Assembly (NCBI RefSeq): GCF_003605645.1
Contig: NZ_QVMU01000008.1
Span: 62,001 to 126,000, forward strand
Length of the DNA: 64,000 nt
Source: Vibrio sinensis
GTDB taxonomy: Bacteria; Pseudomonadota; Gammaproteobacteria; Enterobacterales; Vibrionaceae
Direction of reading: 5' to 3'
The translations under genes and the position numbers were made by a program. Shown here piece by piece: positions 29,286 through 38,260 of this stretch; the stretch's first letter is position 1; every line of letters starts with the position of its first letter. A model generated the notes under the pieces. That model had not been told where the DNA came from. It worked only from the letters and a program-made list of their open reading frames with translations, and ran no database searches.

Positions 29286-30680
29286 CTAGTGACCACTATG
29301 ATCAAAGGACTGTGTATCTTCTGCACTACACTTGGTTGAGCCATTTTTCTCTAAGAACTCAATTGATCGTTTGAAGTCAGCAATCAATAAATCTGCGAGA
29401 TCAATCGTTAAACCTTGTTTTGCCAAGATACGTTGCACGACCATGGTCTCAATATTAGCCGGCAAGCTGTATGCTGGCACTAACCAACCACGAGTACGTA
29501 GACGGTCAGCCAAGTCATAAAGCGTATAATCCACATTTACACCTGGTTTTAGACGCCACGCGATAGCCGGAATACCTTTTTCTCTATTACCATCAAACAA
29601 GAACTCAAATAGGTCGAATTTGTTCAGCTCTTGCACAAGGTATTCGCACACATCGTAACTTGCTGAATGAATACGTTGGTAACCCTCGAAACCTAAGCGG
29701 AGGAAATTATAGTATTGCGCAATAATTTGACCTGCTGGACGCGAGAAGTTCAATGCGAACGTTGGCATATCACCACCTAAATAATTCACATGGAACACCA
29801 AACCTTCTGGTAGATCTTCTTTACTACGCCAAATAACCCAGCCCACACCCAGTGGTGACAAACCAAATTTATGACCTGATGTACTGATTGATTTCACTCG
29901 TTCTAAACGGAAATCCCAAGGCTCGATTTCTGTTGCGCAGAATGGAGCGAGCATCGCACCACTTGCACCATCGACATGGATATCGATTGAAATACCCGTC
30001 TCACTTTCGTAAGTATCCAATGCATCAGCAAGTGGTTTTACTGTCTCATAAAGACCCGTAAAGGTTTGACCAAAAGTCGGTACGACCATAATGGTATTTT
30101 CATCCACCATGCTGAGCATATCTTCTGGTTGCATGAAGTAATGATTTTCTTCCATATCCATCTGGCGAATTTCAACGTCCCAGTAGCGGGCAAATTTTTC
30201 CCAACATACTTGTACCGGGCCACACACCATATTTGGTTTATCAGTCGATAAACCTTGTGCGCGGCGTTTGTCACGCCAGCGCCACAATGCAGCCAATCCA
30301 CCCAGCATACAGGCTTCACTTGAACCCGTAGTTGAAGTACCAACAGTAGTCACGGCATCTGGTGCTTTCCAAAGATCCGCCAACATATGCACGCAGCGTC
30401 CTTCAATTTCTGCCGACTGTGGATACTCATCTTTATCGATCATGTTTTTATCGATAGAAAGATCCATCAATTTATGAACTTCGTCTTCTTCCCAAGTTTG
30501 GCAGAAAGTGGCTAGGTTCTGACGAGCGTTACCGTCGAGGTAAAGTTCGTCACGAATCATCTGATAAACAACGCTTGCTGATTGTTCTTCTTGCGGGAGC
30601 TTTTTCGCGGCCGCAACTCTATGAATATTTTCTGAGCCAAAAATTGGATCGTTATTTCTAGATACGTGATGAAGTGCCAT
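29286..30680 (-). CDS. gadB: glutamate decarboxylase GadB
   Basis: 464 residues, PLP-dependent. It converts glutamate to GABA, consuming an internal proton. It starts MALHHVSRNNDPIFGSENIHRVAAAKKLPQ like enterobacterial GadA/B. It has VGTSTTGSSEACMLGGLAA, DIHVDGASGAMLAPF with the PLP Asp, and the Schiff-base lysine in SISTSGHKFGLSPLGVGW. The C-terminal Lys/His-rich tail of acid-induced forms is short (SFDHSGH). Third gene of gadC-glsA-gadB; 15 nt separate it from glsA. Confidence 0.94.
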   Translation of the reverse strand: MALHHVSRNNDPIFGSENIHRVAAAKKLPQEEQSASVVYQMIRDELYLDGNARQNLATFCQTWEEDEVHKLMDLSIDKNMIDKDEYPQSAEIEGRCVHMLADLWKAPDAVTTVGTSTTGSSEACMLGGLAALWRWRDKRRAQGLSTDKPNMVCGPVQVCWEKFARYWDVEIRQMDMEENHYFMQPEDMLSMVDENTIMVVPTFGQTFTGLYETVKPLADALDTYESETGISIDIHVDGASGAMLAPFCATEIEPWDFRLERVKSISTSGHKFGLSPLGVGWVIWRSKEDLPEGLVFHVNYLGGDMPTFALNFSRPAGQIIAQYYNFLRLGFEGYQRIHSASYDVCEYLVQELNKFDLFEFLFDGNREKGIPAIAWRLKPGVNVDYTLYDLADRLRTRGWLVPAYSLPANIETMVVQRILAKQGLTIDLADLLIADFKRSIEFLEKNGSTKCSAEDTQSFDHSGH

Positions 30681-30695
30681 GATTTTCTTCCTACG

Positions 30696-31646
30696 TTAGT
30701 GTTGCTGACTACTAAACAAATTCCAACCCATTGCTTGGGCGACTTGTTTGATCATTTGTTGACCGCGCACGCTATTACCATATTGGTCTAAGCGTGGAGA
30801 GAATGCTGCTAATGCTCCGACATTTGGGATCACAGCGAGTAGGCCACCACCCACCCCGCTTTTCCCTGGAAGACCGACATCATACGCCCAATCACCGGAC
30901 GTATCATAAAGCCCTTCCATTGCCATCTCAGCCAAAATATGAGGAATGTTCTGTGGCTGAATAAGCTCCTTGCCAGAGCAAGGATTTTTACCACCATTAG
31001 CAAGGGTGGCTCCAACAGTTGCAAGTTCAACTGTATCAAAGAGTGTAGAACATTGACGGGTGTACACATCACATGCCGCCATAGAGTCGGAATACATACA
31101 ACCTGATGATTCGAGAAGCAAAGCAATTGCACGGTTATGCGTATTTGTGGTTTGCTCTGAACGATTGACTTCATCTGAAAGCTCAATATTGCTATTGGCT
31201 AACGCCGATTGAAACGCCAATATTTGTTGCCATCTATCTTCTCTATCGCTTGCTTTCACTAAGCTCACGGTAGCCATTGCGCCTGCGTTTACCAGCGGCG
31301 TTAATGGTTTGCCTTGATGAAGCTCTAGGGCTAACACGGAATTGAACGGCATACCCGTCGGTTCCGCGCCAATTTTATTGTGTAATTCGTCAGCACCAGA
31401 CTGCTCTAGCACCAAACCGAGTGTCATAATTTTCGAGATTGATTCAATCGCAAACTTATAATTAGCATCTTGTAATTGAATCACCTCGCCGGTAACTGAA
31501 ACAAAAGCAAAACCGGTTAATTCTGATGGTACGGAAGCCAAGAACGGAATATAAGATGCGTTCTCTCCGCCTCTGTTGCTTATACTATTCTCTAGGGCTT
31601 GCTGCATCGCAGCAGTAAGCTCACCTTTTAATGTTGAATTAAACAT
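30696..31646 (-). CDS. glsA: glutaminase GlsA
   Basis: 316-residue beta-lactamase-fold glutaminase that releases ammonia and glutamate from glutamine. It shows the catalytic SxxK as S-I-S-K in KFAIESISKIMTLGLVLE, then EPTGMPFNSVLALE, PLVNAGAMATVSLV, and GDWAYDVGLPGKSGVGGGLLAVIPN. Placed between gadC and gadB, it supports acid resistance twice over: ammonia neutralises protons, and glutamate feeds GadB. Confidence 0.93.
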   Translation of the reverse strand: MFNSTLKGELTAAMQQALENSISNRGGENASYIPFLASVPSELTGFAFVSVTGEVIQLQDANYKFAIESISKIMTLGLVLEQSGADELHNKIGAEPTGMPFNSVLALELHQGKPLTPLVNAGAMATVSLVKASDREDRWQQILAFQSALANSNIELSDEVNRSEQTTNTHNRAIALLLESSGCMYSDSMAACDVYTRQCSTLFDTVELATVGATLANGGKNPCSGKELIQPQNIPHILAEMAMEGLYDTSGDWAYDVGLPGKSGVGGGLLAVIPNVGALAAFSPRLDQYGNSVRGQQMIKQVAQAMGWNLFSSQQH

Positions 31647-31662
31647 TATGCAAACCCTCTGC

Positions 31663-33183
31663 TTAAGAATTTAATTTGTGAGTAACTTTATCCGATGGAT
31701 TAATTACACCTGGGTGAACATTTTCAATTTCCCATGTGAATGGCGCAAAATCTGTGACTGCTGGATCTTTCCAGTGAGGTTTACGCGCTTTGTAAACAAC
31801 AAATGGTACTGCTGTAAATATGACGGTCAGTGCAACTAAAATACCGATGTACGCTTCAGGGCTACCCACAGCAATTTGGCTTGGTGGGATAAACGAGAAT
31901 AGGAAAGCAGTCAGTGAACCGATGAAACCTAGACCTGCCACCAACCACATACCGATATTACCACCCGGAATTTTATATGGGCGTGGACGATTTGGTTGGC
32001 TATAACGTAGATATATCGCTGCTGCAAACATCAGTAAGTACATGATTAGATATAGAACAACGGTAAGTTGACTAAGGATTTGATATGCCGCTTGTACTGA
32101 TGGTAATACCACGAAAACGGTAGAGATCATGGTCACCAAAAGAGCTTGAGCCATCATGATGTGTGTTGCCATACCATGTTTATTCGTTTGTTGCCAAAAG
32201 CGAGGTAAGAATCCCCCTTTCGCTACCACAAGTAAACCTGATGATGGACCTGCAACCCAACCAACAACCCCAGCAAGAACACCCAAGGCCAAACATGCAG
32301 CCATAACCGGAGCAGCCCAACTAATGCCAGCCCAAGCAAACATCTTGTCGTAAGTCACTAATAAGCTTTGCGTTAAGCTAATATCTTGTTGTGGAATAAT
32401 GAATGCGATCGCTAACGTACCTAAAACAAACACACCCACAGTACCTGCAGCTGCAATCATAATGGCTAATGGATAATTACGTGGAGCGTTATCTACTTCT
32501 TTTACGTGCAAGGCGTTCATTTCCATACCGGCATAAAACAAGAAGATACTGGCAGCGAGAACTACATTATCGAAATTGGAGAAATCAGGAATAACCTTGC
32601 TCCAAGACAAGTCGATTTGAGGGGCATTTCCAGAGAAGAATAGATAAGAAAAACCTAATACGATGAGTACAATACCTGGTATAACCGTACCGATTAACCC
32701 CCCCCATTTGGCAACTTTTGAAAAGGCGTCAGTACCACGTAACGCAATAATTGTGGCTAACCAATAAATGGCTAGTACTATTCCCAATACAAAAAATTTA
32801 TTTTGCGAAAGAGCTTGGTCCCATGTTTGATCAGGGCCAACAAACGCGAGAGAAACAGAACCGAATGTTAATGCCGTTGGGAACCAAACCGTTACTTCAA
32901 TCCACAACATGAACATGGCCACTAAAGCGAGTCGAGGACCAAATGCCTCACCAACCCAACGAAACACCCCCCCTTTTTCAGACCAACCCGTAGCCAGTTC
33001 TGCCGCAACGAGCGAAACAGGGATGAGAAACACTATTGCTGCGAAGATATAATAAAAGATAGAACTTAGGCCGTATTCAGCTTCAGCAGGAAGACCTCTT
33101 AAACTGACCACTGCAACAATATTAAGCATTGCAAGGGCGAATACACTAATACGCCCCTTATTGATATTTCCTGTATTTGCCAT
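31663..33183 (-). CDS. gadC: glutamate:GABA antiporter GadC
   Basis: 506 residues from the ATG at 33183, preceded by GAGG; an ATG 15 nt further upstream has no site. APC-superfamily antiporter with 12 hydrophobic segments. It opens with GRISVFALAMLNIVAVVSLRGLPAEAEYGLSSIFYY and ends with a soluble tail (HWKDPAVTDFAPFTWEIENVHPGV) corresponding to the pH-responsive C-plug of GadC. It swaps external glutamate (or glutamine) for internal GABA. First gene of the acid-resistance operon. Confidence 0.93.
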   Translation of the reverse strand: MANTGNINKGRISVFALAMLNIVAVVSLRGLPAEAEYGLSSIFYYIFAAIVFLIPVSLVAAELATGWSEKGGVFRWVGEAFGPRLALVAMFMLWIEVTVWFPTALTFGSVSLAFVGPDQTWDQALSQNKFFVLGIVLAIYWLATIIALRGTDAFSKVAKWGGLIGTVIPGIVLIVLGFSYLFFSGNAPQIDLSWSKVIPDFSNFDNVVLAASIFLFYAGMEMNALHVKEVDNAPRNYPLAIMIAAAGTVGVFVLGTLAIAFIIPQQDISLTQSLLVTYDKMFAWAGISWAAPVMAACLALGVLAGVVGWVAGPSSGLLVVAKGGFLPRFWQQTNKHGMATHIMMAQALLVTMISTVFVVLPSVQAAYQILSQLTVVLYLIMYLLMFAAAIYLRYSQPNRPRPYKIPGGNIGMWLVAGLGFIGSLTAFLFSFIPPSQIAVGSPEAYIGILVALTVIFTAVPFVVYKARKPHWKDPAVTDFAPFTWEIENVHPGVINPSDKVTHKLNS

Positions 33184-33869
33184 GTCCACTAACCTCATAT
33201 TTAAATTTAGCTCTTAAGCCGGTTAGGTATTCCTTGCAGGCGTATAGCAACGTTTCTAGTCGCTATATGGAGACAGGTGAAACCTAGTAAGCAAAAAGTA
33301 CCACTATGAGATTAGGCTGAACATTGACAAATGGCATAATTAAAGTTGCAAATATGCAGGTTGTTAATAAGCCAATAACATGCGATTAGGAACCGAAACA
33401 TATGGCAGCAACTGTGAGGTAACCCAATGGCATTAATGATAAAATCATCAATTAAAGTGGTAAGATTTGACTCGCTTTTTAGTCATTCCCCCGTTGATGA
33501 TGTAAAGATAAATACAATTTTTCATGCAAATACGACAAGCAGTCAAAGCAACCTATTTCACCGATCACGCCCTCACACCATGCAATAAAATCATATCGTG
33601 AATGTAAACCATTCATTTTACTCATACATATAAATCAATATAATTCTTAGGGTTATAAGCAAGCAAAGCCTCTGATCCGTTCCGAATATAGATGAGCTAT
33701 GTAATGAGGTTTGTAGGAATCCATCGTTATTATTGAAACTTCAAGTCGGATGAATATATAGCCCTATTTTCATATCAAAGTTACTTATTGCCAAAGTTAT
33801 TTGCTGTCAAAATAAGCCGAACGCTAGGTACTTTTTATATGAAAATTAATCTGTAAAAAGGAAAATTTA
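33184..33869. other. divergent intergenic region, gadC to flavin reductase
   Basis: About 690 bp, AT-rich, with no credible open frame. It must hold the acid-inducible promoter of gadC (-) and the promoter of the reductase (+). I searched by eye for an FNR-type TTGAT-N4-ATCAA dyad before the reductase gene and found none. The length suggests room for several regulator sites. Confidence 0.4.
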
Positions 33870-36800
33870 ATGTCGACGTTAATCGATAAAATCGTATTTC
33901 AATCCGGTGCCACACTGAACAATCGTGTCGTAATGGCACCTATGACGATTCAATCTGCCTTTTTTGATGGCGGTGTGACTCAAGAAATGATCACCTACTA
34001 TGGCAGTCGTTCGGGTGATGCTGGAGCCATTATTGTTGAGAGTGCATTCGTAGAGAATTATGGTCGTGCTTTCCCTGGCGCTTTAGGAATAGATTCCGAT
34101 AGCAAAATCGTGGGTTTAAAAAAACTAGCAGAAGCGATAAAAGCAAAAGGCTCAAAAGCCATTTTGCAAATCTACCACGCCGGTCGTATGGCGAATCCAG
34201 AGTTCAATGGCGGTCACCAACCGATTTCAGCCAGCCCAGTAGCTGCGCTACGTGACAACGCTGAAACACCGCTAGAAATGACAAAAATTCAAGTCGAAGC
34301 CATGATTGAAAGCTTTGGCAATGCCGTTAATCGTGCGATTTTAGCTGGCTTTGATGGAGTTGAAATCCACGGTGCAAACACCTACTTAATCCAGCAATTT
34401 TTCTCTCCTCATTCAAACCGTCGACGTGATAAATGGGGCGGTAATATTGAAAAACGTACTCGCTTCCCACTGGCTATTTTAGAAAAAACCAAACAAGTTG
34501 CACTTGAGCATAACAAAGATGATTTCATCGTAGGTTACCGATTCTCTCCAGAAGAGATCGAGCAGCCAGGTATTCGTTTCGATGAAACCATGTATCTATT
34601 AGATAAACTGGCCACTCACGGTTTGGATTATTTCCATTTTTCAATGGGTAACTGGGCACGCAACTCCATTGTCACACCAGAAGATTCAGAGCTATTAATC
34701 AGCAAATATCGTCAACTTCAGTCTGAGGCCGTCGCTAAAGTGCCCGTCATTGGTGTAGGTGGTATTGCCCAACGCGCGGATGCCGAACAAGCGCTTAAAC
34801 AAGGTTACGATATGGTGAGCGTAGGTAAAGGCTACCTCGTTGAGCCAACTTGGGCGAGTAAAGCTTTTAATAACGAAACCTGCGCTGAATTTGCTGATAT
34901 AGCCCAACAACATGCGTTGCAAATCCCTACCCCACTATGGGAAATCATGGATTACATGATTGTCGACAGTGCGGCTGAAGCCTTGAAGCACCAACGTATT
35001 AAAGAGCTACAGAGCATTCCTATTACATTTAACTCTGGTGAATACACGGCGTACGGTCGCGGCCACAATGGCAATTTACCTGTGACAGTGACTTTCTCTG
35101 ACGACAAAATCCTTGAGATTTTTGTTGATTCATCCAAAGAGTCAGATGGTATTGCTAACCCAGCATTTGAGCGTATTCCGCAGCAGATCCTTGATGGTCA
35201 AACCTTGAATATTGACGTCATTTCAGGGGCGACCGTCAGCAGTCAAGCTGTGATTGATGGGGTTTCAAATGCGGTTGACTTAGCTGGAGGTAACTCTGAA
35301 GCGCTACGCTGCAAAGCAAGAGAAGCGGTAGAATGGTCATCAAAAACCATCGAAGAGACCGTTGATGTCGTTGTCGTTGGCGGCGGTGGCGCTGGCTTAA
35401 GTGCCGCACTAACTGCGCTTGATAACGGCAAGTCAGTTATCTTGCTAGAGAAATTTCCAGCAATTGGTGGTAACACCGTACGCACAGGTGGTTGGGTGAA
35501 TGCGGCCGAACCACAATGGCAAAATGATTTCCCAGCGCTACCTGGTGAAAAAGAAACCTTGATGACACTAGCCAAAACACCGGAATCTGAATTCGCTGGC
35601 GAGTACCTTGCTGATTTCCAAGTGCTAAAATCTCAGCTTGATGGTTACTTTACAGATATGGAAAACGGTAAACAGTATCTGTTTGATTCAATTGAGTTAC
35701 ACCGTATCCAAACCTATTTAGGTGGTAAACGTACTGACTTAAACGGTGAAGCCATCTACGGCCAATATGACTTAGTGGAGACGTTAACCTCTCATTCAAT
35801 GGAGTCTATTGACTGGTTGAGTGAAAAAGGTATCGACTTTGATCGCAGCGTGGTTGAGATCCCTGTTGGCGCATTGTGGCGCCGTGCGCACAAACCTAAG
35901 CGTCCAAAAGGTGTTGAGTTTGTCGACAAACTGCAAAAACGCATTCAAGAGCAAAATGGTCGAATCATCACGGATACTCGCGCAACAGATCTGATCCTTG
36001 AAGAGGGTAAAGTAGTCGGAATCAGAGCGACACAAGCAAACGGCACAAAACTCGTTTTACGTGTCAATCACGGCGTGGTGCTTGCGTCTGGTGGTTTTGG
36101 TGCCAACACCAAGATGATCAAAAAATACAACACCTACTGGAAAGAGATCGCGGATGATATCAAAACCACTAACTCTCCAGCACTAATTGGTGATGGTATC
36201 GAGATTGGTGAAAAAGCCGGCGCAGAGTTAGTTGGTATGGGTTTCGTGCAACTAATGCCGATCGGCGATCCTAAATCAGGAGCACTACTCACCGGTTTGA
36301 TCGTACCACCAGAGAACTTTGTTTTTGTTAACCAGCAAGGTCAACGCTTTACTGATGAATGTGGAAGTCGTGACGTACTTTCAGATGCATTCTTTGACAA
36401 TGGTGGCCTAATCTACATGATTGCTGATGAGAAGATCCGTCAAACCGCGGCGAATACTTCTGATGAAACCATCGAACGAGAAATCAAAGAGGGCATTATT
36501 GTTCAGGCCGACACTCTAGAAGAATTGGCTGATAAGATTGGTATTGCTCCGGCTGAATTGACTCGCACCATCGCACAATACAATACGTATGTCGATCAAG
36601 GCCATGATCCTGAATTCAACAAGAGTGCATTCGGGTTGAAAGTGGAACAGGCACCATTTTACGCTACGCCTCGTCAACCATCTGTTCACCATACAATGGG
36701 TGGATTGAAGATTGATACTCAAGCACGAGTGATCGGTAAAGATGGCAACATCATCGCTGGTTTATATGCAGCAGGTGAAGTCACTGGTGGTATCCATGCA

Positions 36801-36884
36801 GGTAATCGATTGGGTGGTAACGCCTTGATTGATATCTTCACCTATGGTCGTATCGCTGGCGAAAGTGCTGCAAATCTAGTTTAG
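33870..36884 (+). CDS. three-domain NADH:2-enoate reductase (OYE-like, FMN_bind, FAD_binding_2), fumarate-reductase superfamily
   Basis: 1004 residues. Residues ~1-375 form an old-yellow-enzyme barrel (VMAPMTIQSAF, LQIYHAGR, EIHGANTYLIQQFFSPHSN). About 390-480 is an FMN_bind domain whose DVISGATVSS motif has acceptor Thr455 for ApbE-attached FMN. About 490-1004 is the FAD flavocytochrome-c type domain (VVVGGGGAGLSAAL, HHTMGGLKID, AGEVTGGIHAGNRLGGNA). The layout matches soluble cytoplasmic NADH:fumarate, cinnamate and acrylate reductases. His940, Arg980 and Arg834 match catalytic residues of Fcc3. The position of its substrate-binding His365 is Met796 here, so fumarate is an unlikely substrate. 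No signal peptide. apbE follows. Confidence 0.88.
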   Translation: MSTLIDKIVFQSGATLNNRVVMAPMTIQSAFFDGGVTQEMITYYGSRSGDAGAIIVESAFVENYGRAFPGALGIDSDSKIVGLKKLAEAIKAKGSKAILQIYHAGRMANPEFNGGHQPISASPVAALRDNAETPLEMTKIQVEAMIESFGNAVNRAILAGFDGVEIHGANTYLIQQFFSPHSNRRRDKWGGNIEKRTRFPLAILEKTKQVALEHNKDDFIVGYRFSPEEIEQPGIRFDETMYLLDKLATHGLDYFHFSMGNWARNSIVTPEDSELLISKYRQLQSEAVAKVPVIGVGGIAQRADAEQALKQGYDMVSVGKGYLVEPTWASKAFNNETCAEFADIAQQHALQIPTPLWEIMDYMIVDSAAEALKHQRIKELQSIPITFNSGEYTAYGRGHNGNLPVTVTFSDDKILEIFVDSSKESDGIANPAFERIPQQILDGQTLNIDVISGATVSSQAVIDGVSNAVDLAGGNSEALRCKAREAVEWSSKTIEETVDVVVVGGGGAGLSAALTALDNGKSVILLEKFPAIGGNTVRTGGWVNAAEPQWQNDFPALPGEKETLMTLAKTPESEFAGEYLADFQVLKSQLDGYFTDMENGKQYLFDSIELHRIQTYLGGKRTDLNGEAIYGQYDLVETLTSHSMESIDWLSEKGIDFDRSVVEIPVGALWRRAHKPKRPKGVEFVDKLQKRIQEQNGRIITDTRATDLILEEGKVVGIRATQANGTKLVLRVNHGVVLASGGFGANTKMIKKYNTYWKEIADDIKTTNSPALIGDGIEIGEKAGAELVGMGFVQLMPIGDPKSGALLTGLIVPPENFVFVNQQGQRFTDECGSRDVLSDAFFDNGGLIYMIADEKIRQTAANTSDETIEREIKEGIIVQADTLEELADKIGIAPAELTRTIAQYNTYVDQGHDPEFNKSAFGLKVEQAPFYATPRQPSVHHTMGGLKIDTQARVIGKDGNIIAGLYAAGEVTGGIHAGNRLGGNALIDIFTYGRIAGESAANLV

Positions 36885-36919
36885 TAGGTAACCACTTATA
36901 CCGATTAGATCGAGTATCG

Positions 36920-36940
36920 GAGGGAAGCACTACTTCCCTC
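36920..36940 (+). terminator. hairpin between the flavin reductase and apbE
   Basis: An 8-bp stem GAGGGAAG/CTTCCCTC with a 5-nt loop. The following bases are pyrimidine-rich but not a T run, so it is at most a partial terminator within the pair. Confidence 0.4.
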
Positions 36941-36977
36941 TTCTCTACCCTTACTAAGACTAGATAAGTAAAGATCA

Positions 36978-37922
36978 ATGACAAACTATCGTGCACGATT
37001 TCAAATGATGGGTACTTTTATCGACTTAGTGGTCTATCACCCTAATGGGGAACAGTTGATCAAAGAAGCCTACTTACAACTTGAATGCTATGCTCAGCGA
37101 TTCACCGTCAACCAGCCAGACTCAGAGTTGATGCGTGTGAATCAACACGCGGGTATTGCTCCCGTTGTTGTTCAACCGGATCTTTTCCAACTGATAAACG
37201 TCGCTAAACAAAGCAGCGAAGAGACAAAAAATCCGTTCAATATTGCCATCGGGCCACTGGTGAAAACCTGGCGCATTGGCTTTAAAGATGCCAAAGTACC
37301 GAGCCAAGATGAGATCACCGCTAAACTGCCTTTGATTGATCCGAAAAATATTATTCTCAATCATGATGATCACTCGGTATTCTTAAGCAAAACCAATATG
37401 GAGATCGATCTTGGCGCCATAGCCAAAGGATATTTTGCCGATCAAGTAAAACAATTATGGATCAACGCAGGCGTTGAATGCGGCTTTATTAGTTTAGGCG
37501 GAAACGTGGTAACTATTGGACACTCTCCAAAGAATGCGAATCGAGCATGGAACGTGGGGATCCAAAATCCGTTAGGCAATCGTGGTAACGTTGTGCGGGT
37601 TGTTCCACTGCAAGGAATGTCGATGGTGACATCCGGCATTAATGAGCGTTTTTTCCATGCTAACGGGCAGCGATATCATCATCTACTTGATGCACAAACA
37701 GGAATGCCAATTATAACTGACATAGCGAGTTTAACGATCATTTCTCAGCAATCCGTTGATGGCGAAATTTGGAGTACTGCTGGTTTTTTACCCTCTATTG
37801 ATGCAGCAATTTCATACTTAGATCAGCAAACTGGTATTGAAGCGGTTGCCATATCAAAACAGGGTGACGTTCATATTACTCAAGGCTTAAGGGATAACGG
37901 AAGCTCTATTAGCTGCTCATAA
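36978..37922 (+). CDS. apbE: FAD:protein FMN transferase ApbE
   Basis: 314 residues. It transfers FMN from FAD to Ser/Thr in S/T-G-A-T motifs. Family signatures seen: FQMMGTFIDLVVY at the start, GPLVKTWRIGF, MEIDLGAIAKGYFADQVKQLW, GFISLGGNVVTIG and HHLLDAQTGMPIITDIASLTIIS with the Mg-binding Asp. There is no signal peptide or lipobox, so this is a cytoplasmic form. That matches the cytoplasmic FMN_bind domain of the gene just upstream, its presumed client. Confidence 0.92.
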   Translation: MTNYRARFQMMGTFIDLVVYHPNGEQLIKEAYLQLECYAQRFTVNQPDSELMRVNQHAGIAPVVVQPDLFQLINVAKQSSEETKNPFNIAIGPLVKTWRIGFKDAKVPSQDEITAKLPLIDPKNIILNHDDHSVFLSKTNMEIDLGAIAKGYFADQVKQLWINAGVECGFISLGGNVVTIGHSPKNANRAWNVGIQNPLGNRGNVVRVVPLQGMSMVTSGINERFFHANGQRYHHLLDAQTGMPIITDIASLTIISQQSVDGEIWSTAGFLPSIDAAISYLDQQTGIEAVAISKQGDVHITQGLRDNGSSISCS

Positions 37923-37978
37923 CCCCTCATAACCCCATTAGTCCCCTACAATATCCTGGCACTGTAATAGCTCAAGGT

Positions 37979-37995
37979 CGCACCTTTACGGTGCG
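37979..37995. promoter_or_regulatory. NtrC (NR-I) binding site candidate
   Basis: Perfect dyad CGCACC-TTTAC-GGTGCG, matching the NtrC consensus core GCACC-N5-GGTGC. It lies about 65 bp upstream of the sigma-54 -24 element. As RNA it would also form a hairpin after apbE, but without a clean T run. Confidence 0.75.
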
Positions 37996-38057
37996 GGATT
38001 TTCATATTACATCCATCCATGCAACCTAATTTATTGTTTTATAAACATATTAATTTC

Positions 38058-38073
38058 TGGCATCCCACTTGCA
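38058..38073 (+). promoter_or_regulatory. sigma-54 promoter of nasA
   Basis: TGGCATCCCACTTGCA has GG (-24) and GC (-12) separated by exactly 10 bases, matching TGGCAC-N5-TTGC(A/T). Transcription would begin near 38084. Confidence 0.8.
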
Positions 38074-38183
38074 CTTTCCACGTAGAACGAACATGATTCC
38101 CATCGTTAATTTGATACGCTGCTTTGTTTTTTCGGCAATTTAAACGCTGGGACACTTCATTAGAAAATGGGCTGAACATAGTA

Positions 38184-38222
38184 AGGCAATGATGCCTCTC
38201 TCAGATTGGGAGAGGCATTTTT
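38184..38222 (+). promoter_or_regulatory. ANTAR-type leader hairpin overlapping a terminator, upstream of nasA
   Basis: Hairpin AGGC-AATGAT-GCCT (38184-38197) has a hexaloop with A1 and G4, the ANTAR recognition pattern. Its 3' arm is shared with the terminator stem ATGCCTCTC/GAGAGGCAT (38192-38218, T5 run). Binding of NasT to the first hairpin would therefore block the terminator. A second upstream ANTAR hairpin was not found in strict form. Confidence 0.72.
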
Positions 38223-38260
38223 GTTTTTGAAACGACAAAACAGAAGAGCTAGGGGTGAAA

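Larger units (their letters stand above)
37923..38260. other. nasA regulatory region
   Basis: About 340 bp between apbE and nasA. It holds, in order, an NtrC-type dyad (37979-37995), a sigma-54 promoter (38058-38073) and a leader of about 175 nt ending in an ANTAR hairpin overlapping a terminator (38184-38222). These are listed separately. The middle of the leader also has the dyad AACGA/TCGTT (about 38086-38108). Confidence 0.7.

Noticed and set aside
33870..36884. Annotation as fumarate reductase
   Set aside because: The superfamily is right, but the position of the fumarate-binding His is Met796 and the proton-relay Glu/Arg are not conserved, so the substrate should not be named fumarate.
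37979..37995. Intrinsic terminator for apbE
   Set aside because: The dyad fits the NtrC consensus exactly and is correctly placed for the sigma-54 promoter. The downstream bases do not form a proper T run.
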